A program made the translations under genes and the position numbers. The notes under the pieces were generated by a model, which did not search any database, was not told where the DNA came from, and saw only the letters and a list, made by a program, of their open reading frames with translations. This document shows, one piece after another, positions 1-7,456 of a stretch of DNA of 64,000 nucleotides. How positions within the stretch are numbered: position 1 is the first letter of the stretch; each line of letters starts with the position of its first letter. The DNA is from Pseudomonas sp. B21-040 (GTDB lineage: Bacteria > Pseudomonadota > Gammaproteobacteria > Pseudomonadales > Pseudomonadaceae): NCBI RefSeq assembly GCF_024748695.1, contig NZ_CP087176.1:4829501-4893500 (forward strand), read 5' to 3'.

Positions 1-731
1 ATAGTCAATGTATGATCAGGAAGGTGCTTCAGGACAGCGGCTGCAATGTCTTCATGCTTGGTGTCTAGATCACCGATGGGAACCAAGTTCGGCTCACTAA
101 TATGCACGTGGCCAATGAGCTCTGCACAATGTTCGAGAATATCCGCAGCCGACTCTTGATTTATAGTCAAAGCCCCAATATCCAATTGCATTTTTATGTT
201 CTTATGAGCAACAGCCCTAACCACGTCCGCGGTATCAAGGCTTGTGGTCATAAAGTTCGCGCCGTAACAAGGGGGATTAGGCTCTAGGCATACCGTAACC
301 CCATGAGACGCGGCAACATCACCCATGGCCTTAAAAACATCAACAGCGATTCGCCTAGCCGCATCATCTTTTATGCCAGATCGATCACGATTCTTTGGAG
401 ACCCGAAAACCAGGTGTTTCGCTCCGATACCTGCACCAATTCTACAAACAGAAGCGATATGCTTTATCAGGCAATCTCGACTATGTGAGGATCCAAAGAC
501 ATTCAATCCTGTTGTACCAAACAACAAAGCCTGCATCCCTGATATTTTAATATTACGCTGGCACCACCAATCCTTGACGAAAAGTATCTCTGTATCCGAT
601 GCCTGCTCCGGATATTGAAAGTACTTTCCTGGCGCAATATCAATAGCGTCAATCTCATGACGCACTAACAGCTCGGCGATTGAATTATCTTCTGAGACAT
701 CCCAAGCTATATTTGAAATAGCTAGACGCAT
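1..731 (-). CDS. Sugar phosphate isomerase/epimerase-like TIM-barrel protein (partial)
   Basis: This gene runs off the left edge of the window, so only about the first 243 residues are visible and the C-terminus is missing. I translated it by hand from the ATG at 731; it starts MRLAISNIAWDV and stays open to base 1. The pattern resembles the xylose-isomerase-like / AP-endonuclease-2 TIM-barrel family: a Glu in CLEPNPP, an Asp in MQLDIGAL, and a His and Glu in HVHISEPN, matching the usual E-D-H-E metal ligands. Such enzymes isomerise or epimerise sugars or sugar acids. The start overlaps the stop of the preceding gene by one base (TGATG), so it is translationally coupled as the fourth gene of a block that begins at 3701. 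The substrate is unknown; by context it may be a sugar or glycan precursor. Confidence 0.75.
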   Translation of the reverse strand, partial: MRLAISNIAWDVSEDNSIAELLVRHEIDAIDIAPGKYFQYPEQASDTEILFVKDWWCQRNIKISGMQALLFGTTGLNVFGSSHSRDCLIKHIASVCRIGAGIGAKHLVFGSPKNRDRSGIKDDAARRIAVDVFKAMGDVAASHGVTVCLEPNPPCYGANFMTTSLDTADVVRAVAHKNIKMQLDIGALTINQESAADILEHCAELIGHVHISEPNLVPIGDLDTKHEDIAAAVLKHLPDHTLT

Positions 732-1519
732 CAAACTACTCCCTTGCTAACCAACACCGGTAGCTCCGACTGTGCATAAGCACGAATTGCCTGCACCGTC
801 TCGCGTTGGCTGTACTGGTATCTGCCAGTTCCACCAAATAACCCAGCGTGTTTTGTTTGTACATCATAGATAGCAGTTAAATCAGCAATCCGATTCACAA
901 AGCTTTTTCCAAAACCAAGCTCTGATACTTCCTGAACACTAATAGGGCTGGCAGAAAGATGAATCAATTTCAGATTGTAGCCCATCGCTATTTCGATATC
1001 GGGCCAGAGATTTACCATAGGATAAAACTGAAATATGCCCCGACTATCAACAGAATGGACATTGTTATCATGAAGAAAATCAAAAATCACATTCTTTTTC
1101 AATCCGGGGCCTACCAAACCTGGTAACCGAACGATTAGGCTATTAGAAAAATTGTTCTCAACAAACTCTTCCAATAATCGACGATTATTTCCGTACGCGT
1201 GAAGCCCGTCAACATCAACAATAGTATCTTCATCGACCCCTACAGGATTTTTGAACACATCGACGGTACTAATAAGAATAAAATGCTTACACGTTATAGA
1301 TTTCAAATGAGATATTAATTCAGCTATTTTTTGATGGTCTGCTTCAGGGTCACGATTAGCAACCCATTTTTGCGCAGGAGCACCAGCACAAACCACCGTA
1401 TCAAACGACTTGTTACGGATTTCACCGATATTTGTAGATCTGTAAAGGTGAGTGAACGACGTTTGCTTTAGCAGAGTTCCCCCTACAAAGCCGGAAAAGC
1501 CAATAAGTGCTTTATTCAT
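731..1519 (-). CDS. SDR-family nucleotide-sugar epimerase/reductase-like protein
   Basis: The protein has 262 residues. An N-terminal Rossmann fold is shown by ALIGFSGFVGGTLLKQ, a GxxGxxG-type NAD(P) loop. A later segment, LISTVDVF, sits where extended SDRs carry the catalytic Ser/Thr. The position expected to hold YxxxK reads YGNNR, so the usual lysine is replaced by arginine and classical epimerase chemistry is uncertain. It is also shorter than typical nucleotide-sugar epimerases (about 310 residues). Its start overlaps the upstream FAD oxidoreductase by four bases (ATGA), and its stop overlaps the start of the TIM-barrel gene, so the genes look co-translated. It may reduce or epimerise a sugar handled by its neighbours, or be a non-catalytic Rossmann protein. 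Confidence 0.75.
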   Translation of the reverse strand: MNKALIGFSGFVGGTLLKQTSFTHLYRSTNIGEIRNKSFDTVVCAGAPAQKWVANRDPEADHQKIAELISHLKSITCKHFILISTVDVFKNPVGVDEDTIVDVDGLHAYGNNRRLLEEFVENNFSNSLIVRLPGLVGPGLKKNVIFDFLHDNNVHSVDSRGIFQFYPMVNLWPDIEIAMGYNLKLIHLSASPISVQEVSELGFGKSFVNRIADLTAIYDVQTKHAGLFGGTGRYQYSQRETVQAIRAYAQSELPVLVSKGVV

Positions 1520-2682
1520 ATTTTAACACCTCGAAGACTACAGGCATCGCTTACATCAAACTGTTCGGAATCCAGCTTCTCGAGCACGTCATAGATATTG
1601 TCTATTTTCCCGCCAAGAATTGAGAAGCAGCCTGGCATATCAGCATGTTTTTCAAATAATATCGGACGCCCATCATCCACTTCACTTTTCATCAATACCG
1701 TCTTAACTTCGAAAAGCGAGTCAACAAAAGTCGCAGATTTAAAACTAGGAATATATCGGGTTACATCACGTACCATACGATCTACTCTTGTTGCCTTTTC
1801 ATACTCATGTAATCGCAGATATGGATCTGAACCCACTCTATCTTCCCAGTTAAAATGCGGGGTATAACGAACATGAGATAACGTATGCAACGATCGAGAA
1901 GGAAACGGCATAACCGAAAAAAAAGGACCATCCATGACGGTAATACCCACTTCACTCAATACACCGGACAACTTAACTAAAGCCATCTCAGTAACCTCGT
2001 GCTTCAACCCGCTTCTGATTCCTGGAAAATCACCCTTAATCTGATTCAAACCACTGTATGTACAATTGAATATATATTTCGCGGAAACTTCTGCCTGAAT
2101 ACCTTCACCATCTAGAGTACGGACACACAGCACCCCGTCGGTTTTTTTACCGATTGAAGTTACTCTGGTACTTAGTTTAACATTAACCGAATACTTAGCG
2201 AGCTGTGACTTTGCCCAAGACGCAAGTTTAGTAGAGTCAAATGCATACTCTTCAACCTCAAATATATCTTCTACTAATCGCGGTTCAAAGAGGCTGCGAA
2301 ACTGAGCTTTCGCCGGTCGAAAATCGGCACCTATGTCCCGACAGAATCTTTCAAACTGTTTTGCGGTAACCTTCGAATTTCTCCGAGCAATTGCATAGAG
2401 TTTGGTAAAGTCACCGTTAATAATGCTTGGCCAATCCGCCAAAAATTTTGGCAAATTTATGCGACTACGATAAGCGGTCGTAAAGCTTCTTGGATAGTGG
2501 TAACCATTATGGACTCTTGCTTGATTGTTGTATGACGCCCGCGCTAACAGTTTGCCCTCACGCTCAACCAACAAGACATTTTTCACGCCTCTTTGCTTTG
2601 CAAGGTAGACAGCAATGGCGGTTCCATAAAACCCCCCACCGATCACTACTGCGTCCACATCAGGCGTCAATTCCAGCATCAA
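1516..2682 (-). CDS. FAD-dependent oxidoreductase (DAO-like)
   Basis: The protein has 388 residues. The N-terminus holds a dinucleotide-binding loop, AVVIGGGFYGTAIAVYLA, about residues 11-28, followed by an acidic residue in LLVEREGKLLARAS, as in D-amino-acid-oxidase-type flavoproteins. The C-terminal FSILGGKIDNIYDVL resembles the second FAD-contacting segment of that fold. No transmembrane helix or signal peptide is seen. It sits between a GT2 gene and an SDR gene with 4 bp overlaps on both sides, which suggests that it oxidises a sugar or lipid-linked intermediate of a glycan pathway. The exact substrate cannot be read from the sequence. The AT-rich composition matches the rest of this locus and differs from the housekeeping genes. 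Confidence 0.8.
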   Translation of the reverse strand: MMLELTPDVDAVVIGGGFYGTAIAVYLAKQRGVKNVLLVEREGKLLARASYNNQARVHNGYHYPRSFTTAYRSRINLPKFLADWPSIINGDFTKLYAIARRNSKVTAKQFERFCRDIGADFRPAKAQFRSLFEPRLVEDIFEVEEYAFDSTKLASWAKSQLAKYSVNVKLSTRVTSIGKKTDGVLCVRTLDGEGIQAEVSAKYIFNCTYSGLNQIKGDFPGIRSGLKHEVTEMALVKLSGVLSEVGITVMDGPFFSVMPFPSRSLHTLSHVRYTPHFNWEDRVGSDPYLRLHEYEKATRVDRMVRDVTRYIPSFKSATFVDSLFEVKTVLMKSEVDDGRPILFEKHADMPGCFSILGGKIDNIYDVLEKLDSEQFDVSDACSLRGVKI

Positions 2683-3701
2683 AAATTCCCCGACACATCG
2701 GGGGTAAGACGAGCGTTCAATGGCTTGTCTTCTTCGATGTTTAGCTTTTCCCTACGGGTCATGCAAGCGCTCGTAAACTCTTGGGCTACATGATAAGGAG
2801 GTCCCTCGTTTGATAAGCTGACCATATTTAATATGTACTCACCCAACACAAGTAGCACCAACGAAATCAAGAAAAACATTCCTGATTGTTGTAGTGAGAA
2901 ACTAATCCACCCTGGGGCAACGTTGGATTTGAACAGTGCGATCGCAACTACATACACCGAGTAAAAAAGGTTCGCGACAGCACCAAACATCGATAATGTT
3001 GTGACTAGTCGCATTGGAGCTCTTGTTGTAGAGACCAATAACCGCATTCCCCTATCGACACTTTCAGCTAGCCTCTTAACCGTTTTTGACTTAGGTACAG
3101 AGTGATAGCTGAGATTCACACGAACAAAACCACCTGTCGCGGGCAAGTGCCTATAAGAAATAGCCGGTTGAGGGTGCTGCAATATAAAATTTATGACTCG
3201 CTTACTGAGTAAGCGATACTGTGGAGCTTCATTTTCCAAATGAACGCCATTGAAACGGCTATACATCTTATTAAAAATAGAATATGCAAACCTATAAGCT
3301 AATGTTTGAGTAGTCTTTTGTTCATTTTTTGCGAAAACTACATCAGCACCACTGACGGCATGATCGAGCATTTTTTCGACATAGCGTATATCGTCAGTTA
3401 ACGGGTCGATTACAGCAACGAAGTCACCAAGAGCATTTTCGAGTCCAACCCAGGAAGCTGTATCCCAATCCACTTCCTTGGTCAGCGCATAAATCTGTAA
3501 ATTTGGAAGTCCTGACTCCCCTGTCAGCCCTTTTAACCTAAGGACGCTATCGTCGTCAGAAGCGTTATCAATAACAATCAGTTCATAGTCACTGGTAAGA
3601 GGTCGTATGGCAGCAGTAGCTTCTTCAAGAAGACTTTGAAGATTTTCGCCCTGGTTGCGTAAAACACATACAACGGATAGAAACACGGGGAAACTACTCA
3701 T
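2679..3701 (-). CDS. Membrane-anchored family-2 glycosyltransferase (DPM1/GtrB-like)
   Basis: The protein has 340 residues. The N-terminal GT-A domain shows VFLSVVCVLRNQGENL and YELIVIDNASDDDSV, the nucleotide-sugar-binding start of GT2 enzymes, with DPLTDD as a possible metal-binding site. Two hydrophobic segments near residues 235-265 and 280-305 suggest C-terminal membrane anchoring, as in polyprenyl-phosphate glycosyltransferases of the GtrB/dolichol-phosphate-mannose synthase type. A good ribosome site (AGGAG, 7 bases before the ATG) supports the start. It is the first gene of a tightly overlapping four-gene block transcribed toward the left edge. A role in transferring a sugar to undecaprenyl phosphate, or in modifying O-antigen, is inferred; donor and acceptor are not identifiable. 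Confidence 0.8.
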   Translation of the reverse strand: MSSFPVFLSVVCVLRNQGENLQSLLEEATAAIRPLTSDYELIVIDNASDDDSVLRLKGLTGESGLPNLQIYALTKEVDWDTASWVGLENALGDFVAVIDPLTDDIRYVEKMLDHAVSGADVVFAKNEQKTTQTLAYRFAYSIFNKMYSRFNGVHLENEAPQYRLLSKRVINFILQHPQPAISYRHLPATGGFVRVNLSYHSVPKSKTVKRLAESVDRGMRLLVSTTRAPMRLVTTLSMFGAVANLFYSVYVVAIALFKSNVAPGWISFSLQQSGMFFLISLVLLVLGEYILNMVSLSNEGPPYHVAQEFTSACMTRREKLNIEEDKPLNARLTPDVSGNF

Positions 3702-4149
3702 ATAAATCTCCTGACTACAAGATGCCTGGCGGTAGAGTTTTCAGCGTACTTCTACAGACAGGTAACAAAATACAAAAACCAATTTAACTCTAAACGATTA
3801 GCTAGTTTAACGTACGCTGCGCCTTCGCGTAGCACTTCAAAAGTTGCAAAGAAAAGTCGAGAACCGTATGAAAGCTTCAGGCTATAAGTTGAGTTTCGTC
3901 ACTCGCACTCTCTTGATTCTCTACTAAACCCAGCTGACTGCATGATCTGCGCCCTTTTGTCCCTGCAAGGAAAATACTCGTTATTTTGCCACAATGTGAC
4001 CTAGACAAAAAGCTTCAGGTCAGAGGCTAGGCCACGAACGAGCGAACCAGCCGCGGGGGACCGATAATGAGAGGTCGATTCCATTGATTTAACCAAGCCA
4101 GAACTCCGTTTGGCTCCATCACTTGGTGAATCATTCGAATGAAAAATCA
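3702..4149. other. 448 bp gene-free gap inside the glycan locus
   Basis: No open reading frame with family similarity is seen on either strand. The gap separates the WbpL-like gene from the downstream four-gene block, so it should hold the end of the first transcript and the promoter of the second (minus strand), but I could not identify a convincing -35/-10 pair or a hairpin followed by a T-tract. A GGCGGTAG string near 3727 resembles part of an ops element, but it lies on the plus strand, the wrong strand for these genes. Confidence 0.5.
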
Positions 4150-5178
4150 TCAAGCGTCACCCTTCAGCTCTGTCCCACCGGCGTTGAGCCTCCATGCAAG
4201 CACACTTAATGGCGCATAGGCGATGAGCAATCCAACAGAACCATCGAGCCCATAACACGTAACAAAAAGTGCTAAGGGTAATAACCAAAAAATGTTGATA
4301 AGCCCTACGCCGATAGTTACGGGCATATGGCCACCTGATTTACGTGACGCAAATTGGTAAGCATGACTCCTGTGGGCTTCGTAAACTTTTTCTCCACGGA
4401 TCAAGCGACGTAGCAAAGTGACCGTCGCATCGACAATGAATACCCCCAACAGGATAAGCCATGCCCAAAAAAAATCAGGCGCAACTCGAGCGGCTTGAAG
4501 AGAAAGCAAACCAAGCATAAGCCCAAGAAATCCACTTCCGGCATCTCCCATAAAAATACGAGCCGGAGGGAAATTCCAGAACAGAAATCCAGCCACACCA
4601 GCGGAAAGGAGGAGCGGTCCCCAAATCAGATTTTCAGCTCCGGCGATCCAATACAGTGCACATGTGCTCAAACATACGCTAACGGCCTCAACACCTGCAA
4701 TTCCATCAATGCCATCCATAAAATTATATAGATTCAACATCCATATTAAATAAAGAACGCCTAGAATCTGTCCCAACCAACTAAAATCAAATACTACTCC
4801 ACCTAGTGTTATTGATGGAAAACCGCCCACCCAAAACAATATCCAGATGGAGGCAATGGCATGTGCCAATAGACGCCAACGAGCAGCAATGTGACCATGA
4901 TCATCCATGAAGCCGATTACCGAAACAACTGACCCACCTATGACTCCGGCCAACATCGTTTCATATGATATAAATTGGCACCACTGCATAAAAAATAAAG
5001 ACAGTATAAACGCTATAACTATAGACAGACCTCCCCCGCGCGGTGTTGGGATTGCATGTGAACTACGCTCGTTAGGTATATCCATAAGACTTTTTGAAAG
5101 CGCATATTTCCGTAATAGCATAGTCAGAAAAAAAGATATCAAAAAAACAAATAGTACTGACCATCCAACATTCATCAT
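4150..5178 (-). CDS. wbpL: Undecaprenyl-phosphate sugar-1-phosphate transferase, WbpL/WecA-like
   Basis: The protein has 342 residues and about ten hydrophobic segments. It carries the hallmarks of the MraY/WecA/WbpL family of polyprenyl-phosphate HexNAc-1-phosphate transferases: SHAIPTPRGGGLSIV near residues 40-54, DDHGH (about 91), NLYNFMDGIDGIAG (about 149-162), FMGDAGSGFLG (about 208) and HRSHAYQ (about 268). In Pseudomonas such a protein starts O-antigen synthesis on the inner membrane by moving a HexNAc-1-phosphate onto undecaprenyl phosphate. Its start overlaps the stop of the upstream epimerase gene by four bases, matching the epimerase-then-wbpL order I recall from P. aeruginosa O-antigen loci. 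The expected downstream wbpM is not present in this window. Confidence 0.9.
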   Translation of the reverse strand: MMNVGWSVLFVFLISFFLTMLLRKYALSKSLMDIPNERSSHAIPTPRGGGLSIVIAFILSLFFMQWCQFISYETMLAGVIGGSVVSVIGFMDDHGHIAARWRLLAHAIASIWILFWVGGFPSITLGGVVFDFSWLGQILGVLYLIWMLNLYNFMDGIDGIAGVEAVSVCLSTCALYWIAGAENLIWGPLLLSAGVAGFLFWNFPPARIFMGDAGSGFLGLMLGLLSLQAARVAPDFFWAWLILLGVFIVDATVTLLRRLIRGEKVYEAHRSHAYQFASRKSGGHMPVTIGVGLINIFWLLPLALFVTCYGLDGSVGLLIAYAPLSVLAWRLNAGGTELKGDA

Positions 5179-6140
5179 TTATTCCCCCTAAGAAAATGCT
5201 CAGCTGTCAATTCCAAAGCCTTATCCACATCAACGGGCGGAGACCAACGGAGTAATTTTTGTGTTTTACTAATATCGACCTGTAACGAATCAAACAACCG
5301 AACAGAAAGAGAGCGTTTTCTCAGTAAAACTAAAACTGGTTTCATCAACCAAACTGGAACAGGGACAAGTCTTGCTGGCTTTCCCAAGGAGCGTCCTAAA
5401 TGACGGAGTAGTTCGGTAGTAGACAAATCTTTTCCGTCACTAACCAAAAAAATCTCGTTCGCAGCGTTTGAATGTTCAAGACAAACCTGAATCAAATCAA
5501 CAAGATTATATATTGCAACAAAACTACGCTGATTGAATATCGCTCCGAAAGGTAGAGGATAACCTCGGTTTAACCAGTTCATCATCGAGAGAAAGTTTGC
5601 CTTTACTCCAGGACCATATACCAATGGAGGTCTAATAATTACTACTTCCATTCCGGTTTCTTCAGAAATTTTTAGCAATGCAGACTCGGCTTCAAACTTG
5701 GAAATACCGTAAGGATCAGAAGGTGCAGGAGGGTCTTCCGGCGTAAAGGGAGTACTTCCTCCACTCTCACCGTTAACCTTTATAGAACTTAGAAAAATAA
5801 ATCGTTTAACGCCACAATCTGCAGCCTGAAGAGCTAAGTTAACTGTACCCGCGACATTTACTAACCTAAACATTGCGAGAGGATCGGATTCCTGATCACT
5901 CATTACATGCACGCGAGCGGCCGCGTGCACTATCACATCGACATCAGCCAACGCTCCACGATATGAAGTACCAGAACGCAAATCTCCTACTGTACGCGTT
6001 GTAATATTAGGCGGGAACGTTACACCATTAGATCTAACAGCCGCAAACACATCATATCCAGAAAACTTTGCCAAGCTCGTAACGAGTGCTGAACCAACAA
6101 GTCCCGACGCACCGGTCACTAGAATTTTGGTTCGTTTCAT
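5175..6140 (-). CDS. NAD-dependent nucleotide-sugar epimerase, WbpV/WbpK-like
   Basis: The protein has 321 residues and is an extended SDR. The N-terminal ILVTGASGLVGSALV is the NAD-binding loop, RFIFLSSIKVNGES supplies the catalytic Ser region, and YGISKFEAE is an intact YxxxK motif. Length and motifs match UDP-HexNAc C4-epimerase/reductase-type proteins (WbpV, WbpK, Fnl-like) that supply the sugar used by the WbpL initiating transferase, which follows with a 4 bp overlap. A 125 bp gap separates it from the upstream glycosyltransferase, so it may have its own promoter. The exact substrate (UDP-GlcNAc, UDP-GalNAc or a 4-keto-6-deoxy sugar) cannot be decided from sequence alone. Confidence 0.85.
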   Translation of the reverse strand: MKRTKILVTGASGLVGSALVTSLAKFSGYDVFAAVRSNGVTFPPNITTRTVGDLRSGTSYRGALADVDVIVHAAARVHVMSDQESDPLAMFRLVNVAGTVNLALQAADCGVKRFIFLSSIKVNGESGGSTPFTPEDPPAPSDPYGISKFEAESALLKISEETGMEVVIIRPPLVYGPGVKANFLSMMNWLNRGYPLPFGAIFNQRSFVAIYNLVDLIQVCLEHSNAANEIFLVSDGKDLSTTELLRHLGRSLGKPARLVPVPVWLMKPVLVLLRKRSLSVRLFDSLQVDISKTQKLLRWSPPVDVDKALELTAEHFLRGNK

Positions 6141-6265
6141 CGTACTTTAGATCCACGTTAGAATACTTAAATATGTTCGCGTTGGGTAGATCCCATAAGT
6201 CTATAGAACGCCGTAACAGCATCATTCAATCATGATCTATTACAGCGCCCCAATAAAGCATAAAA

Positions 6266-7453
6266 CTATCGAGCGATTATTTTCTTTATCAAACCAAGTA
6301 CACCATCTCGCTTGAGTACCCGAATCACCGCCTTAACGTTTTGGGTCGCAACTTTCCGCGACATCAAACTCTGCTTAACCAAGCTACCGACACTTGGAGA
6401 ACCTACACCACTATCTACAGGTTGATTCATACCACTATTCGTTTCCGCCTTCCACCAACTAAAATAGCTAGGCTCTTCTGAGCTATAAGGAAAAGGAAAG
6501 ACTTTTTGTACATCAACTCTTTGCTGATAAAGGCGACGAGCTTTCGCCGGGATAGATTCGCCATTATCAAACTGGCCAAAATACCAACCTTTGAGGGCGA
6601 TATCCCCCTGACCTTCTGCTTTTATATCCTTCGCATATATATCCCACAACTCTTGAGCCACAGCCTGGCTTGATGCATAACGCGCTAGCATGCCAAATCC
6701 TGCACCGCTGTCATAACCAGTGAAGTGGTAGAAGCGAAGTGGGACACCGGCAACCAGAAAGGTACCATTATCATCTTTGCTCAAAGGGCGATGCGCAATG
6801 TTCCAAGTAGCCACGTTGCAGCCACGATCTCTTACTATATGCAAACTGCTGAAAAATGCCGGGGCCAAGTCACACCAGCGTTGATCTGTAAAGATCCCTG
6901 CTGGAATATCATCACGGCAGAACAGGCGAAGTCGATTAGCCCACCATTGAATAAAACCTAAACCCTGACCATTTGTGCGCGCGGCAAAGAAACCCAGGTT
7001 ATAAACACCGTGTTTCAATGCAGACAGTTCATTATCACAAATCGAAGCTACGTCAGACTCCATATCTAACAAATGAGGTGTAAGTAATATTTCATGCTTA
7101 TCTAGAAGTTCGTCAAGAACAGTTAGTGAGTTGAATACTTTGATATCTGGATCAAGGTACATAATCTTATCTACGCCGGGGCGCTGCGCCATAACTTCTG
7201 CCGCAGTGCCTTTGACTGCAGTGCATAGTTCAACAACCGTATGGCCGAATGCCCAACGTTTCCAATCGGGAATTCCAAGATTTTCGATAGTCAACACTTC
7301 ATCGAATGGCTCTGCAGCCAAGTCAAATCCTACTGGAAGATCATCGGAGTAAAGCAAAACAAACGTCCAGTCAGGATGGAACTTCTTGACCGACTTTGCG
7401 AGTACTCGAGCTTTGGGCAGATAACTTTTAGTAATGGAAGTATAGACAAGCAT
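6266..7453 (-). CDS. Glycosyltransferase of the glycan locus (GT-A, DxD)
   Basis: The protein has 395 residues. The start MLVYTSITKSYLPKARVLAK and the segment KIMYLDPDIKVF with its DPD motif fit a GT-A nucleotide-diphospho-sugar transferase resembling family-8-like enzymes. A conserved-looking acceptor part follows (YNLGFFAARTNGQG, ITDQRWCDLAP-like with DQRWCD). No transmembrane helix is evident, so it should be cytoplasmic or peripheral to the inner membrane. It starts three bases after the stop of the FkbM/glycosyltransferase fusion, with a GGAG ribosome site inside the end of that gene, so it is co-transcribed. The final 60 residues are basic and of no recognised domain. Donor and linkage are unknown. 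Confidence 0.75.
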   Translation of the reverse strand: MLVYTSITKSYLPKARVLAKSVKKFHPDWTFVLLYSDDLPVGFDLAAEPFDEVLTIENLGIPDWKRWAFGHTVVELCTAVKGTAAEVMAQRPGVDKIMYLDPDIKVFNSLTVLDELLDKHEILLTPHLLDMESDVASICDNELSALKHGVYNLGFFAARTNGQGLGFIQWWANRLRLFCRDDIPAGIFTDQRWCDLAPAFFSSLHIVRDRGCNVATWNIAHRPLSKDDNGTFLVAGVPLRFYHFTGYDSGAGFGMLARYASSQAVAQELWDIYAKDIKAEGQGDIALKGWYFGQFDNGESIPAKARRLYQQRVDVQKVFPFPYSSEEPSYFSWWKAETNSGMNQPVDSGVGSPSVGSLVKQSLMSRKVATQNVKAVIRVLKRDGVLGLIKKIIAR

Positions 7454-7456
7454 GAT

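Noticed and set aside
82..618. Plus-strand short open frames near the left edge
   Set aside because: They are shadows of the minus-strand TIM-barrel gene, which reads through the whole interval with family motifs.
3720..3740. GGCGGTAG string resembling an ops/JUMPstart element
   Set aside because: It lies on the plus strand, opposite to the direction of the glycan genes, and lacks the rest of the consensus.
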